The translations under genes were made by a program, and so were the position numbers. The notes beneath the pieces were generated by a model. It saw nothing but the letters and a program-made list of their open reading frames with translations, searched no databases and was not told where the DNA came from. From the NCBI GenBank assembly GCA_013115145.1, contig JAAPAO010000282.1:1-43365 (forward strand): a stretch of 43,365 nt of DNA. Reading direction: 5' to 3'. This document shows positions 10,698-20,832 of the stretch, one piece after another (position 1 is the stretch's first letter; the number at the start of each line of letters is the position of its first letter). Source of the DNA: Perkinsus chesapeaki (Eukaryota > Perkinsozoa > Perkinsida > Perkinsidae).

Positions 10698-11385
10698 CGT
10701 ACAGCTTCGGGACTGTTCACTTTGTTATTGAAATTCAACTTCGCTTTTAAATATCGATGGGATATTTAAATGATATAGTAACTTCCACGGTGTAACATTA
10801 CTCTGTATAAACTGCAGCCCTTTGTTATTGTTACTATTAGTATAACTATTCTAAACCGTCTACTGTCTGGCCAGAGCAAGACATTGATGGTTATACAGAT
10901 TTTAGATAATCCTGCAATCGGGTCCTGATTGACTGTTACCGAATTTACTCCTCTACTCAATCGGCGGCAGCGCCGGCGGACACTTTTTTTCGTTGACCAG
11001 TGTATTATTCAAATACCCTCGCAATGTATTAAGTATTACTGTATATATTCATGAAGGTTATCATCGGTCATCATTACTTTCTGTCCCTTTTTGTGTCCTT
11101 GTCGTGATGATGATTATGTGCTTAGATATGTCCCACCATCCCGCAGAGGCGCAGCAGCAGCAGGCGGTCGTGATGCTGATGGCTTCACAACAGTTAGACG
11201 TCGTTAAGTTTACAACAATCGATCAACTGATCGATATTAGCTAAAGGCCTACTAAAGAAGGAGTTGATGTTGATATCCCATCAATGATACCAATACTGCT
11301 ACTGTTTCCTTTATACCATTTCTGCCGAGTTGAAGTTATGATTAAATGAAAGAGCGGTATGAGAGTCTGTACCTAGACAGGGGTA
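10698..11385. other. Intergenic spacer between eIF3a and ADAT1
   Basis: No gene is supported here; open frames are short and on both strands. The last bases, CTAGACAG followed by GGGTA and the ADAT1 ATG, could be a splice or trans-splice acceptor. Confidence 0.4.
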
Positions 11386-12510
11386 ATGTCTGATTCGGGG
11401 CCTCCACTCCGATCTGCAGAGAAGTCTCGCGTGTCTACGTGCTTGTTTGCGGATAGGATAGCGACAGCTGTGGTGAGCACGTATAGGCAACTAACAGGAA
11501 CTACTGAGAAGACTCCAATGGCACCTAATGTGCTGGCTGGATTCCTCAGTTTTGACAGCAAGATGGATGAGATGGAAGTTCTATCCTTGGCGGTTGGAAC
11601 GAAGTATCTTCCGCCGAATGTGGTTAGTAAGGATATTGATGGGAGCAATGAACTAGTTCATGATTGCCATGCGGAGGTGTTGGCACGGTTAGCTCTCCTT
11701 CGGTACCTTGGAGATTACGGATGGAGTTCGGAGGCTAAGACACTTCATATGTACACCTCATCAGCACCGTGTGGCAACGCTTGTATCAAACGTTGGGTGA
11801 CCGGAAAGAAGGAAAAGTTTGATGGTGATGAGAAACTGTGGCCGAGGGCGGAACGTCATGAGAAGGTGGAACTGCATTCATATGGTGAAGGTCAGGTTGA
11901 AGCTACCTTTAAAGCGGCACAGGGTGACCCGAAGATGGCTGATTATTTCCCAAAAGGCATAGTGCGTGCCAGTGCTGTGGAGGATAAACGAGGCAGGTTG
12001 CTGTCATGCTCGGATCATATAGCTTTATGGAACTTGTTGGGGGTGGCGGAGGAAGAGACGGGGAAGCCGATATTTATTGAATCTATTACAATCGGTAGGA
12101 AGTTCTCACGGAAGTGCTGTGAGAGAGCGCTGTGCTGTCGGATGGAATTTAAAGGTTGCCCGAAGAAGGTTTATCATCCATCAATAATGTGTAGCGCGGT
12201 GAAGTTCCAAGAAGGAGGGATGGACGCTGACAAGGGAGCAGTTTTTACTGAGGATGACAGTCGGTGGTGGCGAAGGCTTGGGGACGACGGCAAGTGGGAA
12301 AAGGAGATAATCGATAGCAATACGGGAAGGGTAAAGACGGGGAGCAATGAAGTATCGAAGCTGGCAAGATGTCAAATGAGTGAGGGAAATAAAAAGGATA
12401 AACGAATGAGATTGGAGGTCGGCGATGGTGTTGAGCGAAGTTTGTTAAATGGACGGCATTCACCGTTTAAATGTTTATGTGATGATGAGTATTTATTAGC
12501 TAGCGGATGA
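11386..12510 (+). CDS. tRNA-specific adenosine deaminase 1 (ADAT1), intronless
   Basis: This 374-residue protein is an A_deamin-family editase; ADAT1 converts A37 of tRNA-Ala to inosine. The deaminase signature is intact: HDCHAEVLARLALLRYL (zinc ligand H95, proton-shuttle E97), SSAPCGNACI (ligand C129) and LLSCSDHIALWNLLGV (ligand C208). Conserved support blocks PIFIESITIGRKFSRKCCERA and HPSIMCSAVKF follow. The last 100 or so residues are charged and shorter on family signature than usual. It has no introns although its neighbours have many, and it has no dsRNA-binding domain, which separates it from ADAR. The start is the only in-frame ATG before the conserved N-terminus. Confidence 0.9.
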   Translation: MSDSGPPLRSAEKSRVSTCLFADRIATAVVSTYRQLTGTTEKTPMAPNVLAGFLSFDSKMDEMEVLSLAVGTKYLPPNVVSKDIDGSNELVHDCHAEVLARLALLRYLGDYGWSSEAKTLHMYTSSAPCGNACIKRWVTGKKEKFDGDEKLWPRAERHEKVELHSYGEGQVEATFKAAQGDPKMADYFPKGIVRASAVEDKRGRLLSCSDHIALWNLLGVAEEETGKPIFIESITIGRKFSRKCCERALCCRMEFKGCPKKVYHPSIMCSAVKFQEGGMDADKGAVFTEDDSRWWRRLGDDGKWEKEIIDSNTGRVKTGSNEVSKLARCQMSEGNKKDKRMRLEVGDGVERSLLNGRHSPFKCLCDDEYLLASG

Positions 12511-12723
12511 TGATGATGATGTTGTTGGGTTGTGTAACGTCAATGTTGTGTAAATATTCATCACAGCCTCTTCGGTAACTGTATTATAATGTCTGTAATG
12601 TTGGTAATAGCATCATCTTATGTTCGGCAAACCACCACCTCATGGCCTAAAGTCGGATAAGACTGGAAGATGCTGCTGCCATCACTTAGTGAACCAATTG
12701 TGGAACCATTGTAAAATATTCAT

Positions 12724-13684
12724 ATGTTGAATCGTGAAGAATTCCGGTTATTAATTCGGAGAGCTAACCCACCAAGGTGTTGAGGGACAGAATTCATCGG
12801 GCGGATGATAGGCACTGGCTGTATCCCTCGGTTTCCACGCTTCACCTTGTTTACAGTGCAAAAGGCTCTCCCGTACTCTGTCATATGACAATCGCCAACT
12901 ATTATCAACCTCTTCGCTTTCCTGATCACCCGCCTGCTGCTGCTGCTCCAACTTCAGACGGTGCTGCTGCAGTCGCATGTCGATTCGCAGATTTGACAGG
13001 TTGGATGGAAGAAATGACGCGCTGGAAGATACTCATTTCGTTGTCAGATGAAGAGTATCCAATTGCCAAGGTCACATTCCAGCTCACAGGGATCGTTCTC
13101 AACTTCGATCATGGCGATCGTCTCTCACCAATCGGCATCTTCGCAACTCCAGGTAGAGTGCTGCTGCTCTGTGCAGGTCTCTCGGCAGATTGACCTCTTC
13201 CAGCCACTTACGTTCGTATTTCCGGTTCTGCCCATCAGAAGGTTGCCGTATATCACAGCAGCTCGTTCACCAGATGTGCGTGGGTTAATGAAAAACATCT
13301 TTCACTGCTGAGTACTTCAGGCACTTTGAGCTTCGCCTCCTCCAGAGACTGCGATATGGTGGCCAAGTATCTCGCAGGCTGTGCGACACGCGTCACAATG
13401 AGTGTGATGTCGACATGCTTGAGGTGGCAGGATGTCCTGTCGGCAGATGAAGGAGGAAGGGTCCTCCTCACAGGATGGGTAAGGATGAGCTTTTGCCTAT
13501 GAGAAATGTGTACATCGATAATCATCATCATCATCAGGTGATGTGTTATGCCACTAATCAACCTCCACGTTACAATAGGGATGGGTTTGCTATTAAGAAG
13601 TTTATTTTGGGATATGCCGACGTTACAGTAAGTATGGTTACGTTGAAAGTAGTTGAGTTCTTCTATGGGGACGCGGCGGTGTAA
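12724..13684 (+). CDS. Unrecognised 256-residue protein, 4 exons
   Basis: Exons 12724-12776, 12857-13152, 13204-13478 and 13538-13684 join with matching phases and end on a stop. The product begins MLNREEFRLLIRRANPP, has an alanine-rich linker (PPAAAAPTSDGAAA), then WKILISLSDEEYPIAKVTF, VLNFDHGDRLSPIGIF, ATYVRISGSAHQKVAVYHSS and KKFILGYADVTV. It has no signal peptide or membrane span. The alternating hydrophobic pattern suggests beta-rich domains, but I recognise no family. The last splice (after LLTGW) is supported by phase only. A minus-strand reading near 12720-12930 (QPVPIIRPMNSVPQHLGG) is also open and is the competing explanation for the 5' part. Confidence 0.45.
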
Positions 13685-14031
13685 AGTAGTATGTTGATAA
13701 TATCTTCAACCCCCTCGTGTGGATCTATAAAGTAGAAGCCAGCAAAGTACTCGCCCTGTGGGACAGAAGTGAACAAGTGAATAAGACATTTGTGAAGAGT
13801 TAGTAACGAGTGTCGTTGGAAACTGGAATCGAATGGTATATTTCGAGTTGCATTACACATTGTGTGGTAGACACAGTCACTTAAAAGTAATAAATAATAT
13901 TATTAGATCTCCATCCGTCAACACTGAGATTGAATTCAGCTGCGAACTGCCAGCAATAAGCAAAAGCAACTGCTCGATTTCACCTTTGCCAGTTCCCCGC
14001 ATTTGACCTCAAGAAAAGACTGCCCAACGAC
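13685..14031. other. Spacer, nothing recognised
   Basis: This is an AT-rich spacer of about 350 bp between two plus-strand genes. I see no conserved element beyond a pyrimidine-rich stretch shortly before the next ATG. Confidence 0.35.
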
Positions 14032-15428
14032 ATGGATGGCACCGTGCGTATTTTCGCCGATACAACCAAAGAGCGCCGCCTCAACCACATCATACTTCCT
14101 CGTCATTCAGAAGATCGTAAAGCACCGAAATGCACTGTGAAAGGTGAAGTAATCTATTTACATGATGATAAGTCTTATATGACCAGGAGCGATACTTGTT
14201 CTTCATGGGGTATCAAGGACGGTGTTGAGGTTGCCATCGGAGGCTCATGCCAGACTGTGGGCGAGAGCGATAGATGCCGTGGTTGTTACACCACCACTTG
14301 ATGAGATGTTACTCTCGAAGGAAGTCAAAAAAGAGACCAGGACTAGATTTAATGAAGTAAGGTTCAGTGCGATAACCCCATCTAGGGTGGTGCAATGAGT
14401 ATCCCGATTGGGAATCAATTCAACCGTTTAACCTATTTTCAACCTTTGGTGACCCCTAGTACCCATAACTCACGTTGAGGAGCATGAGGTCATGTCATCA
14501 ACTAGTTCAGAATGAAGCTCTCACACTGTAATGAATACCACTGTTAGGCAAAGCAGCGCCTGGTGGAGGAGATTGCAAATCTTAAACTGTCTACGGAAGA
14601 TAATGTCTACGCGGGCGAGCTAGTTTTGATGGACGCCATCGAAGAGGTGCGTTTTGTAGAAAGAGGCTTCCCTTAATTTTCCTCCGATGGCACTCCTCTT
14701 TTTAGAATCTTCCCTCGCATAACAAGGAAAATAGTTCTATTGATGGACTTGGAGGAAAATCGTCTTCTATTTCGATTTTCGGTGAGTGTCCTCCCTTACC
14801 GGTTCATAAAGACTAGGTGCAGGGGCTCCGACAGCTGCTCCGTCAACTATCACGTATAAACCTGCAAAACAAGAGATGCTGTCTGACACTGTTATTATTG
14901 GCGGTGGCGGCACCGACACTGTTACTACTACTGCATCTGCGGGGACTGTTATTGTTTATGAGCCCCCAAAGATCGGCGCAAGAAGGGAGTCACTGGGTAA
15001 GATTGAGCAGTATTCGATTCACTGTGGTTGTGATGGAGTAGGTACGGTTATCGAAGGTTCGAAGGGGGACTGGAAACCTGGTGATTTTGGAGGGCATCTT
15101 TTGGCCCAAACATCTGATGATTTGGTAAGGTGTGCTTAGGATATAAGTGTTGCAAGGTGTTAGTGTGGATATTTATGAAACAGAGCCTTTGTTAAACGGG
15201 GACTCCAGTAGAAGGGGTTGCCTTCGTTATAGAGTAGTGACTACTCAGTAGTCCCCCATCAAGAACGTTGATATAGAACCGTGCTATTTGTATGGCCTAT
15301 GCCGCTTGCTAATGCACGGGTTGACTTGGTGGCATAACGCAGCTCCTCCCGAGGCTGCTGCTGCTGTTGGTATTGCAAATCTTTTTGGTCAGGTCCAGAA
15401 TAATGCGGAGGGAGGTCCAGTTTTGTAA
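14032..15428 (+). CDS. Unrecognised 310-residue protein, 6 exons
   Basis: Exons 14032-14221, 14274-14356, 14548-14646, 14706-14781, 14817-15124 and 15252-15428 join in phase to 311 codons with the stop. The first 85 or so residues (MDGTVRIFADTTKERRLNHI ... WGIKDDAVVVTPP) have the length and strand pattern of a ubiquitin-like fold. A coiled-coil piece follows (EVKKETRTRFNEAKQRLVEE), then a low-complexity Gly/Thr/Pro linker. The C-terminal domain contains YSIHCGCDG, GDWKPGDFGGHLL, CYLYGLCRLLMHGLTWW and an Ala-rich tail. I do not recognise the family. One intron (14782-14816) is only 35 nt. The acceptor at 15251 was chosen because the upstream alternative runs into a stop. Confidence 0.5.
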
Positions 15429-16536
15429 TTGCAGTGGGTTACACATATTGTTACTTTGTGAATCATCTATATGCATTCACATGATAATGCTGATGTTGTT
15501 ACTTTCTCCATTATGCAATCGTTCTGAGTTTAGAACAGTCTGACGGTGAACACTTCATAAGGCCATCTTGTACATGGCTGAGTAATCAATCCTTTTTCGA
15601 GGAGGTAGAGCTGCTCTCCTTCGGCCTGACGGCTGAGGAGCGGCCTCGCCGCGCACGTGAGCCTCCTACACCTTCGGTCTCCAAAACGAGTCAATTGCGT
15701 GCAAATACAAACTTACCAGCACAATGTTCCAAGCTTGCCAATTGACATATTGGTGGCCAGTCGGTAAATCACAAATGATGCAACAGAGGGATATATGAAA
15801 ACAGCAGAACAGAGGGCTCATATAAATGGTGTCGGCCTTGGCTTGGCAGGCCTAGGCTGGGGCCTGAGAGCCTTAGCTCGTGACGCGGGTGGGAGAAGCT
15901 AAGAACCTCTGTTCCTAGTTGCATCACGGAGTCGATTGCATCCTACACGAATGCCTTTGCCAATCCTACGCGAAGTGACTATAGAAACATCTGAGACTGT
16001 CAGACTGAGCGCGTGGCGCCTCAGCCGTGGTACCAAGGGTGATGAGACGTCGATTAGCAGGATTGCCCATTCGGTTAGCTTTGCTAATCGGCGTCTCACC
16101 ATCATAAGGTTGCAATAAACGTCTAAGTCTCAAGTGCCAGAGAATGGTCAACAAACACACTGTATATAGTGGCACTCTTGGAAGTTACTCCGCTAACCAC
16201 TCAGGGAGCAAGCTATTCAATATGCTATTATATGTCTGGAAGGGGGTCACTCCACCATGGGGATAGCTCATAGTGCGGCGCACAGCTGCCAGTACAATAT
16301 CTCGGCCTAGTTGTGCTTGATAAGAACTATTCTCACAAAATATCATATCAAGCTAGTCATTTGCTTTAACTAGAGATACTAGTAATGTAGTACCAGACTG
16401 GTAGAAGCAGGAAAGGACTCTCTTTTGGGGGAACCTGATCGGGAGGTGCGTGAATACAAGAACGCAGCTCGCGCGTCGTTCCTCGAGGCACACGGAAAAG
16501 GGAGAGGCCTGCAGTTGCTTCCGAAGTTATTAATAA
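15429..16536. other. Spacer with a strong hairpin, no gene recognised
   Basis: About 1.1 kb without a supportable gene. Two opposite-strand ORFs near 15900-16175 mostly read through the hairpin at 16041-16100 and are probably not coding. A GC-richer patch lies at 15595-15665. Confidence 0.4.
16041..16100. repeat. 19-bp inverted repeat with 22-nt loop
   Basis: The left arm GATGAGACGTCGATTAGCA (16041-16059) pairs with TGCTAATCGGCGTCTCACC (16082-16100) with 17 of 19 positions complementary. It could be a structured RNA, a bidirectional terminator-like hairpin or a tiny inverted-repeat element. Confidence 0.55.
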
Positions 16537-17088
16537 ATGCTATTCATTAGAAGTGCTCTCATCCCGCTGCTGATTTGCCTGCAAGTGAAGGCCATTCCTG
16601 ATAGAGTCTTCGAGGGAACCTTAAACCACGAGGTCCTTGTGAGCAGAAATGTTGAGATCCGCTACCACATACACTTCTATACATCTGAAGGTGTGAACTA
16701 TGCCGACTTTGGTCTAACTACCTTTAATCCGTGGAGCGATGAGCAACTCCCATCTCTTATTGCAAGACGCCTCCGTTATACCGAGCAGCGCTCTGGTGAT
16801 GCTAGTACAGTTACATTTGATTGGTCACAAGCTTCGAGCGATAGGGCACGCATGGCCAGCAGACTGGATGATATATTTCGACACCTACCTTATAGACCGC
16901 TACCATTTCAAAGACCATATGTTGACAGGGATACCCTATTTCCGTTCATGACCTACCACTATGGATCTGAATTTGGGGATATGTATCTTAACGAAGAACC
17001 TGGCGCTGGCACAAACTTATTTCCGATAGCAGCTGCTTACGCAGCTCAAATCATTTGCTCTTTTTTTGGACCTAAAAGGCCTTTCTGA
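16537..17088 (+). CDS. Secreted orphan protein, 183 residues, intronless
   Basis: The product starts with a clear signal peptide: M, a hydrophobic core (IRSALIPLLICLQV) and a likely cleavage after KA, before IPDRVFEGTLNHEV. The mature part is aromatic-rich (YHIHFYTSEGVNYADFG, FFGPKRPF at the end) with an Arg/Pro/Phe-rich middle (RHLPYRPLPFQRPYVDRD). It has no internal membrane span. I recognise no domain. A small intronless secreted protein near a secreted protease is compatible with an extracellular or effector role, but that is inference only. Confidence 0.6.
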   Translation: MLFIRSALIPLLICLQVKAIPDRVFEGTLNHEVLVSRNVEIRYHIHFYTSEGVNYADFGLTTFNPWSDEQLPSLIARRLRYTEQRSGDASTVTFDWSQASSDRARMASRLDDIFRHLPYRPLPFQRPYVDRDTLFPFMTYHYGSEFGDMYLNEEPGAGTNLFPIAAAYAAQIICSFFGPKRPF

Positions 17089-18498
17089 GGTTGTAGGACC
17101 CCTATGGATATGTCATGTCTTGTATTGTTAACTCCGTGTACCCTTGTTCTAGGCGATAAGTCCCCTCCCTTCTTGCGTTTCTGAGATCCTTACCATCAAA
17201 GACGCATCCAGGGCCACAGAAATTGCGGTACTTTTCGTGTTGGTAAGTTCTCATTGTCGAGTCCCGTCGAGTATCAATAGTTGAAAGTTTGTTATTGTTC
17301 TGCGCGCGACTTGGGTTACAGTTCTCTGGGACACGTTCATTCTCTACTCTTACCTGGGGAGAACTCCTAGCAGGCTTTAATGATTTAAGAGAACAGAGAC
17401 TGTCGGTCGGAGAGTATTCAAAGGGGAGTCCTACTACAAATCGACCAGCCACGAGAATGGGGCAATCAAAGGCATCACGTGGAAGCACTCTATCGGACAC
17501 TGTGAAAATTAACCTGGGATTAGTCTCACACCGTTATGATTGTTAAGGCACCTCGTAGCACTATACTGTAAAGGGTTAAATACCGTGATATGATACAGTG
17601 TATCACCCGCCTTCCTTTGCAAGACTGAGCTACTGCCACACTGCTAATGTGATAGTGGCAGACTAAGCCATGAAGATTAAGTTACAACCGGGCACAGCCA
17701 TAAAAAGTTTTGGTAAATGAAACGATTCAATGATTCTCTGCTAGCCTCGCGTTATTTGCGTTAATAAAGAAAGGCCTACTATTAGCAGCCTGCTAAGTGC
17801 TACTGCCGAATGGATAATCAGTTATTAACAGAAGAGGTGAATTTCGTCCGAGGTGGAGTCCACTGGCTCAGGCGATCAGCACTTACTTTTATTCGATAAA
17901 GCTCACTCAAGCTGGTAAATGCCCACATGATTTTGAAAGGTCTATTGGACTCCCCAACGGCTCATAGCCCCGCTCACGGTGATGGTGGGAGTACGTCCGA
18001 CTTGCACTTTTCTGAGAGCCTCTGGGATGATCTCAGGTTTTGAACACACCTCATTCTGCGGCACTCTTTCGAATACAACCAGCATTCCAGCCCAAGATGT
18101 GAGGATAGCATGGGACCCTTAAGTGACGCGATTTCTGTCGTGTTCAGCCAACGTCGGCGACATTCGCAGCTACTGTGAATACAATAGGCAAGTCACCACC
18201 TCCATTAAAAGCTCTAGCAAGTCCACACAAACACGTTCATCAAAAGCTGTACTCGGAAGAGTCAGTGTCAAGCCTTCTGAGTCGGGGTCTAGGCAATCCC
18301 CTCTTAAAGACTGATCTGGTGGGTAAGGCTCTGCCGATTGTGTGTACCGTCATCGTGAATAAGATGTTACAGGACTTCACCAAAGGGGAAGATTCAGGAT
18401 TACACAAGCCTCGAGATCATCCAAGAAATAGGCGAAAAAATGCTCTTCACACTATCAACTTTTTCACCCCATCTTCACTGTCTTTTCTTATTATATAG
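17089..18498. other. Region with a minus-strand ORF and a possible protease leader exon
   Basis: Apart from the minus-strand ORF 17102-17500, listed separately, I see no recognisable gene. The aspartic protease downstream lacks a start and signal peptide in its first confident exon, so its leader exon is probably here, before the acceptor TTATATAG at 18491-18498. I could not identify it. Confidence 0.35.
17102..17500 (-). CDS. Hypothetical minus-strand ORF, 132 residues
   Basis: This is an uninterrupted minus frame containing FDCPILVAGRFVVGLPFEYS and ending EQGYTELTIQDMTYP. There is no signal peptide, membrane span or known motif. It is the longest open frame in its stretch, but the listed start is GTG. 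It could be chance, or one exon of a minus-strand gene. Confidence 0.25.
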   Translation of the reverse strand: MSDRVLPRDAFDCPILVAGRFVVGLPFEYSPTDSLCSLKSLKPARSSPQVRVENERVPENCNPSRAQNNNKLSTIDTRRDSTMRTYQHEKYRNFCGPGCVFDGKDLRNARREGTYRLEQGYTELTIQDMTYP

Positions 18499-20832
18499 GT
18501 TACGCTTTGATCTACTTTATAAATACGTACCATGCCACAATTGAGTTAGACACTCCATCAGATGTGCAATGGGTTGCACGCAGTCACCCTCGCGAACTCC
18601 AGGGGAGTTTAAGAAAAAGGATTGCTTTCGTTGACCAGGTTAATAACAACAACCTGCAATACTACGGTGAAGTCCACATCGGAGACCCTCCCCAGAAGTT
18701 CTTAGCTATTTACGACACTGGCTCAGAACGGCTTTGGGTTCCGGGAGAGCGTTGCCATGGGGAGGCTTGCGTAGGGCACCACAAGTGAGAGACTCCCCGT
18801 GTTGCTCGAGCATTCTTCTTCAACAGATTCCACCCGACAAACAGCCAAACATACAGGCAGCTCATTGGCGGTGAACGGCGCATGACTTACGGCACGGGCG
18901 AGGTAAGACTATGCAAGGCGAAGAGTATTCTTTTTAACGTATAGGTTCGTTTTAGAGAGGGTCATGATACTGTTAGGCTATGTGATTCGAAAAGAGGATG
19001 CTTTAATGAGCTTACAAACCCACCCCGTCCGACCGGGAGTAGTAAGCCCATAACTTCCCTTGCAGCCGATCAACAGGTAGGTGGACCAACAAATGTACTT
19101 GTATGTGTTAGTGGAGGTTTGCTTACCTCATCAATTGATATATTCCTCTGCAAATAGTGGGGATGCGCCCGGCCATGGAGAGTGATGTGAAATAATTGCT
19201 ATCGCTCATTTGCGTATGTGCTGGAAGTTCTTAGGAAGGCTCACAAACTTGCATCAACAGTACTAGGTATTCAGGATAACAACCATGTGTCATACATAGT
19301 GTCTATTACGGCAAAATAATCAAAGAATAAATATTACACTGCCAATCTTAGTGTTGGCCATTACCATGCCGAACTATCCCGTGATCCAGGCTCAGGCTTC
19401 CTCCACTTGACATTCATGAAGTTGGCGAGTCTCAGTATTACTAGCAAGAGTCTTGCTGCAAGACCCTTTTCAGTCAGTGGGAATGACATCATACCAAAGC
19501 CCAGACCCGTTCAAGAAGCTCCCATTCGACGGTATACTGGGCCTGCCTCCGAGTGGTAACTACGGCGACGGTCACCCTCCATCTTTGCTCGGCGAGTGGC
19601 TTAAAGTCGCCAAGTGGGGCCTTACACCTCCACTAGATATGATTCATTATCAAGGTTCCGTCATCACCATCCAAGAATGATAAGCTTTTACTTGTCGCCA
19701 GACACTTCAGTAAAGGGTTCGGTTGCCATCGGTGGTGTAGACTGGCATCATATAGATAATTCAAAGAAAATGCATTGGTGAGTTCTCGTTAGTGAAGTTC
19801 AACTCGCTTTATTTAGTAGGCACAACATTCATACACCCACTGACGCTTGGAGAGTTGACCTTGTTGATATAGCAGTTGGCGGAAAGCCCTTGCACCTCTG
19901 TGGGAGTGGTGTAGATGGGCCTAATACCACTTGTGAGGTATGCTCAGTCTTACATTAGTTAGAGATTCCGAGTTAGAATTGACTGTGGGATCAGTCACCG
20001 TGTCTACTTATTGATACCGTGCTACTGCTCATGTCGAGGTTTCACGCCTCTGTATTACAGTGCTGTTCTTTTGTGTTCTTTTGTTGGTCACATTCGAGTG
20101 TTGACAAAAACTGAAGATAGTCGATTGAACTGCGGGAGTTGATCGTAGGGAATGAGTTTAAACACTATGAATTAGATTTAATAAGCCGGGCAAACAGTCT
20201 GACAGAGGAGTTTCCTCCGACTTCATGCTGTACAATATATCGACCTTACTGTTTATGTCATATTAGTCGTTAGTCTAGGGCCACTTAGCTAATAGAGAGA
20301 TCGTACACATGGATGTGTCTCAGGCCATGATTGATACTGGCAGCAGTTTGATAACAGGACCTCACAGTGATGCCGCTAAGGTTCTTGCTCGCATTGGCCC
20401 TCTTCCACATTCATGTGGCAAAGTAAGCGAGCCCCCATCGTTTGACAGTTGCAGTGCGCCGCTCTCCAGCTCAGTCCCGAAGAGCTTGACCGTCGAATGC
20501 CGCGCATTGATATCATTCTCCGAGATAGCTCTGGCAAGGACGTGTGGTATCCTTTGAGTCCGAGGGACTATGTTATTAGATTTCAACATGCTAATCATTC
20601 CGGGTACATCGGCCCGTCCCAGTGAGTGCTGTTTTTGGCATTTCCATGAGTGCCCTTCAGGACGTGCGAGCTGGGAGTCGGGAAGCTCGACTTGCCCTTC
20701 AATCGCGACAGTCACCATGAAGGTCGAGGTGTGTGGGTTCTGGGGGACACTTTCTTGAGAAGATATTACTCGGTCTTCGATGACGCACATCACCGGATTG
20801 GACTGATACGCTCCTTCCACGGCCACAAGTGA
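18499..20832 (+). CDS. Pepsin-family (A1) aspartic protease, at least 9 exons
   Basis: This is a bilobed aspartic endopeptidase. The N-lobe has YYGEVHIGDPPQKFLAIYD followed by TGSERLWVPG, carrying the first catalytic Asp. Then come MTYGTGE (flap region), LPFDGILGLPPSGNYGDG, MISFYLSPDTSVKGSVAIGG and WRVDLVDIAVGGKPLHLC. The C-lobe has the second catalytic motif MIDTGSSLITGP, and the C-terminus reads VWVLGDTFLRRYYSVFDDAH, GLIRSFHGHK. Exons include 18499-18784, 18827-18902, 18945-19076, one starting near 19445 and ending 19613, 19655-19777, 19820-19937, one of about 20294-20422, 20449-20582 or near it, and a last exon ending 20832. The signal peptide exon and a piece at 19077-19440 are unresolved. 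The N-terminal segment before YYGEV looks like a propeptide, so the enzyme is probably secreted or vacuolar. Confidence 0.85.

Noticed and set aside
12720-12978. Minus-strand gene containing QPVPIIRPMNSVPQHLGG
   Set aside because: It looks protein-like but no upstream exon joins it, whereas the plus-strand model runs in phase through four exons. Kept as the alternative.
13153-13176. A 24-nt intron in the 12.7-kb gene
   Set aside because: It leaves an in-frame stop; the 51-nt choice (13153-13203) opens a long continuous frame instead.
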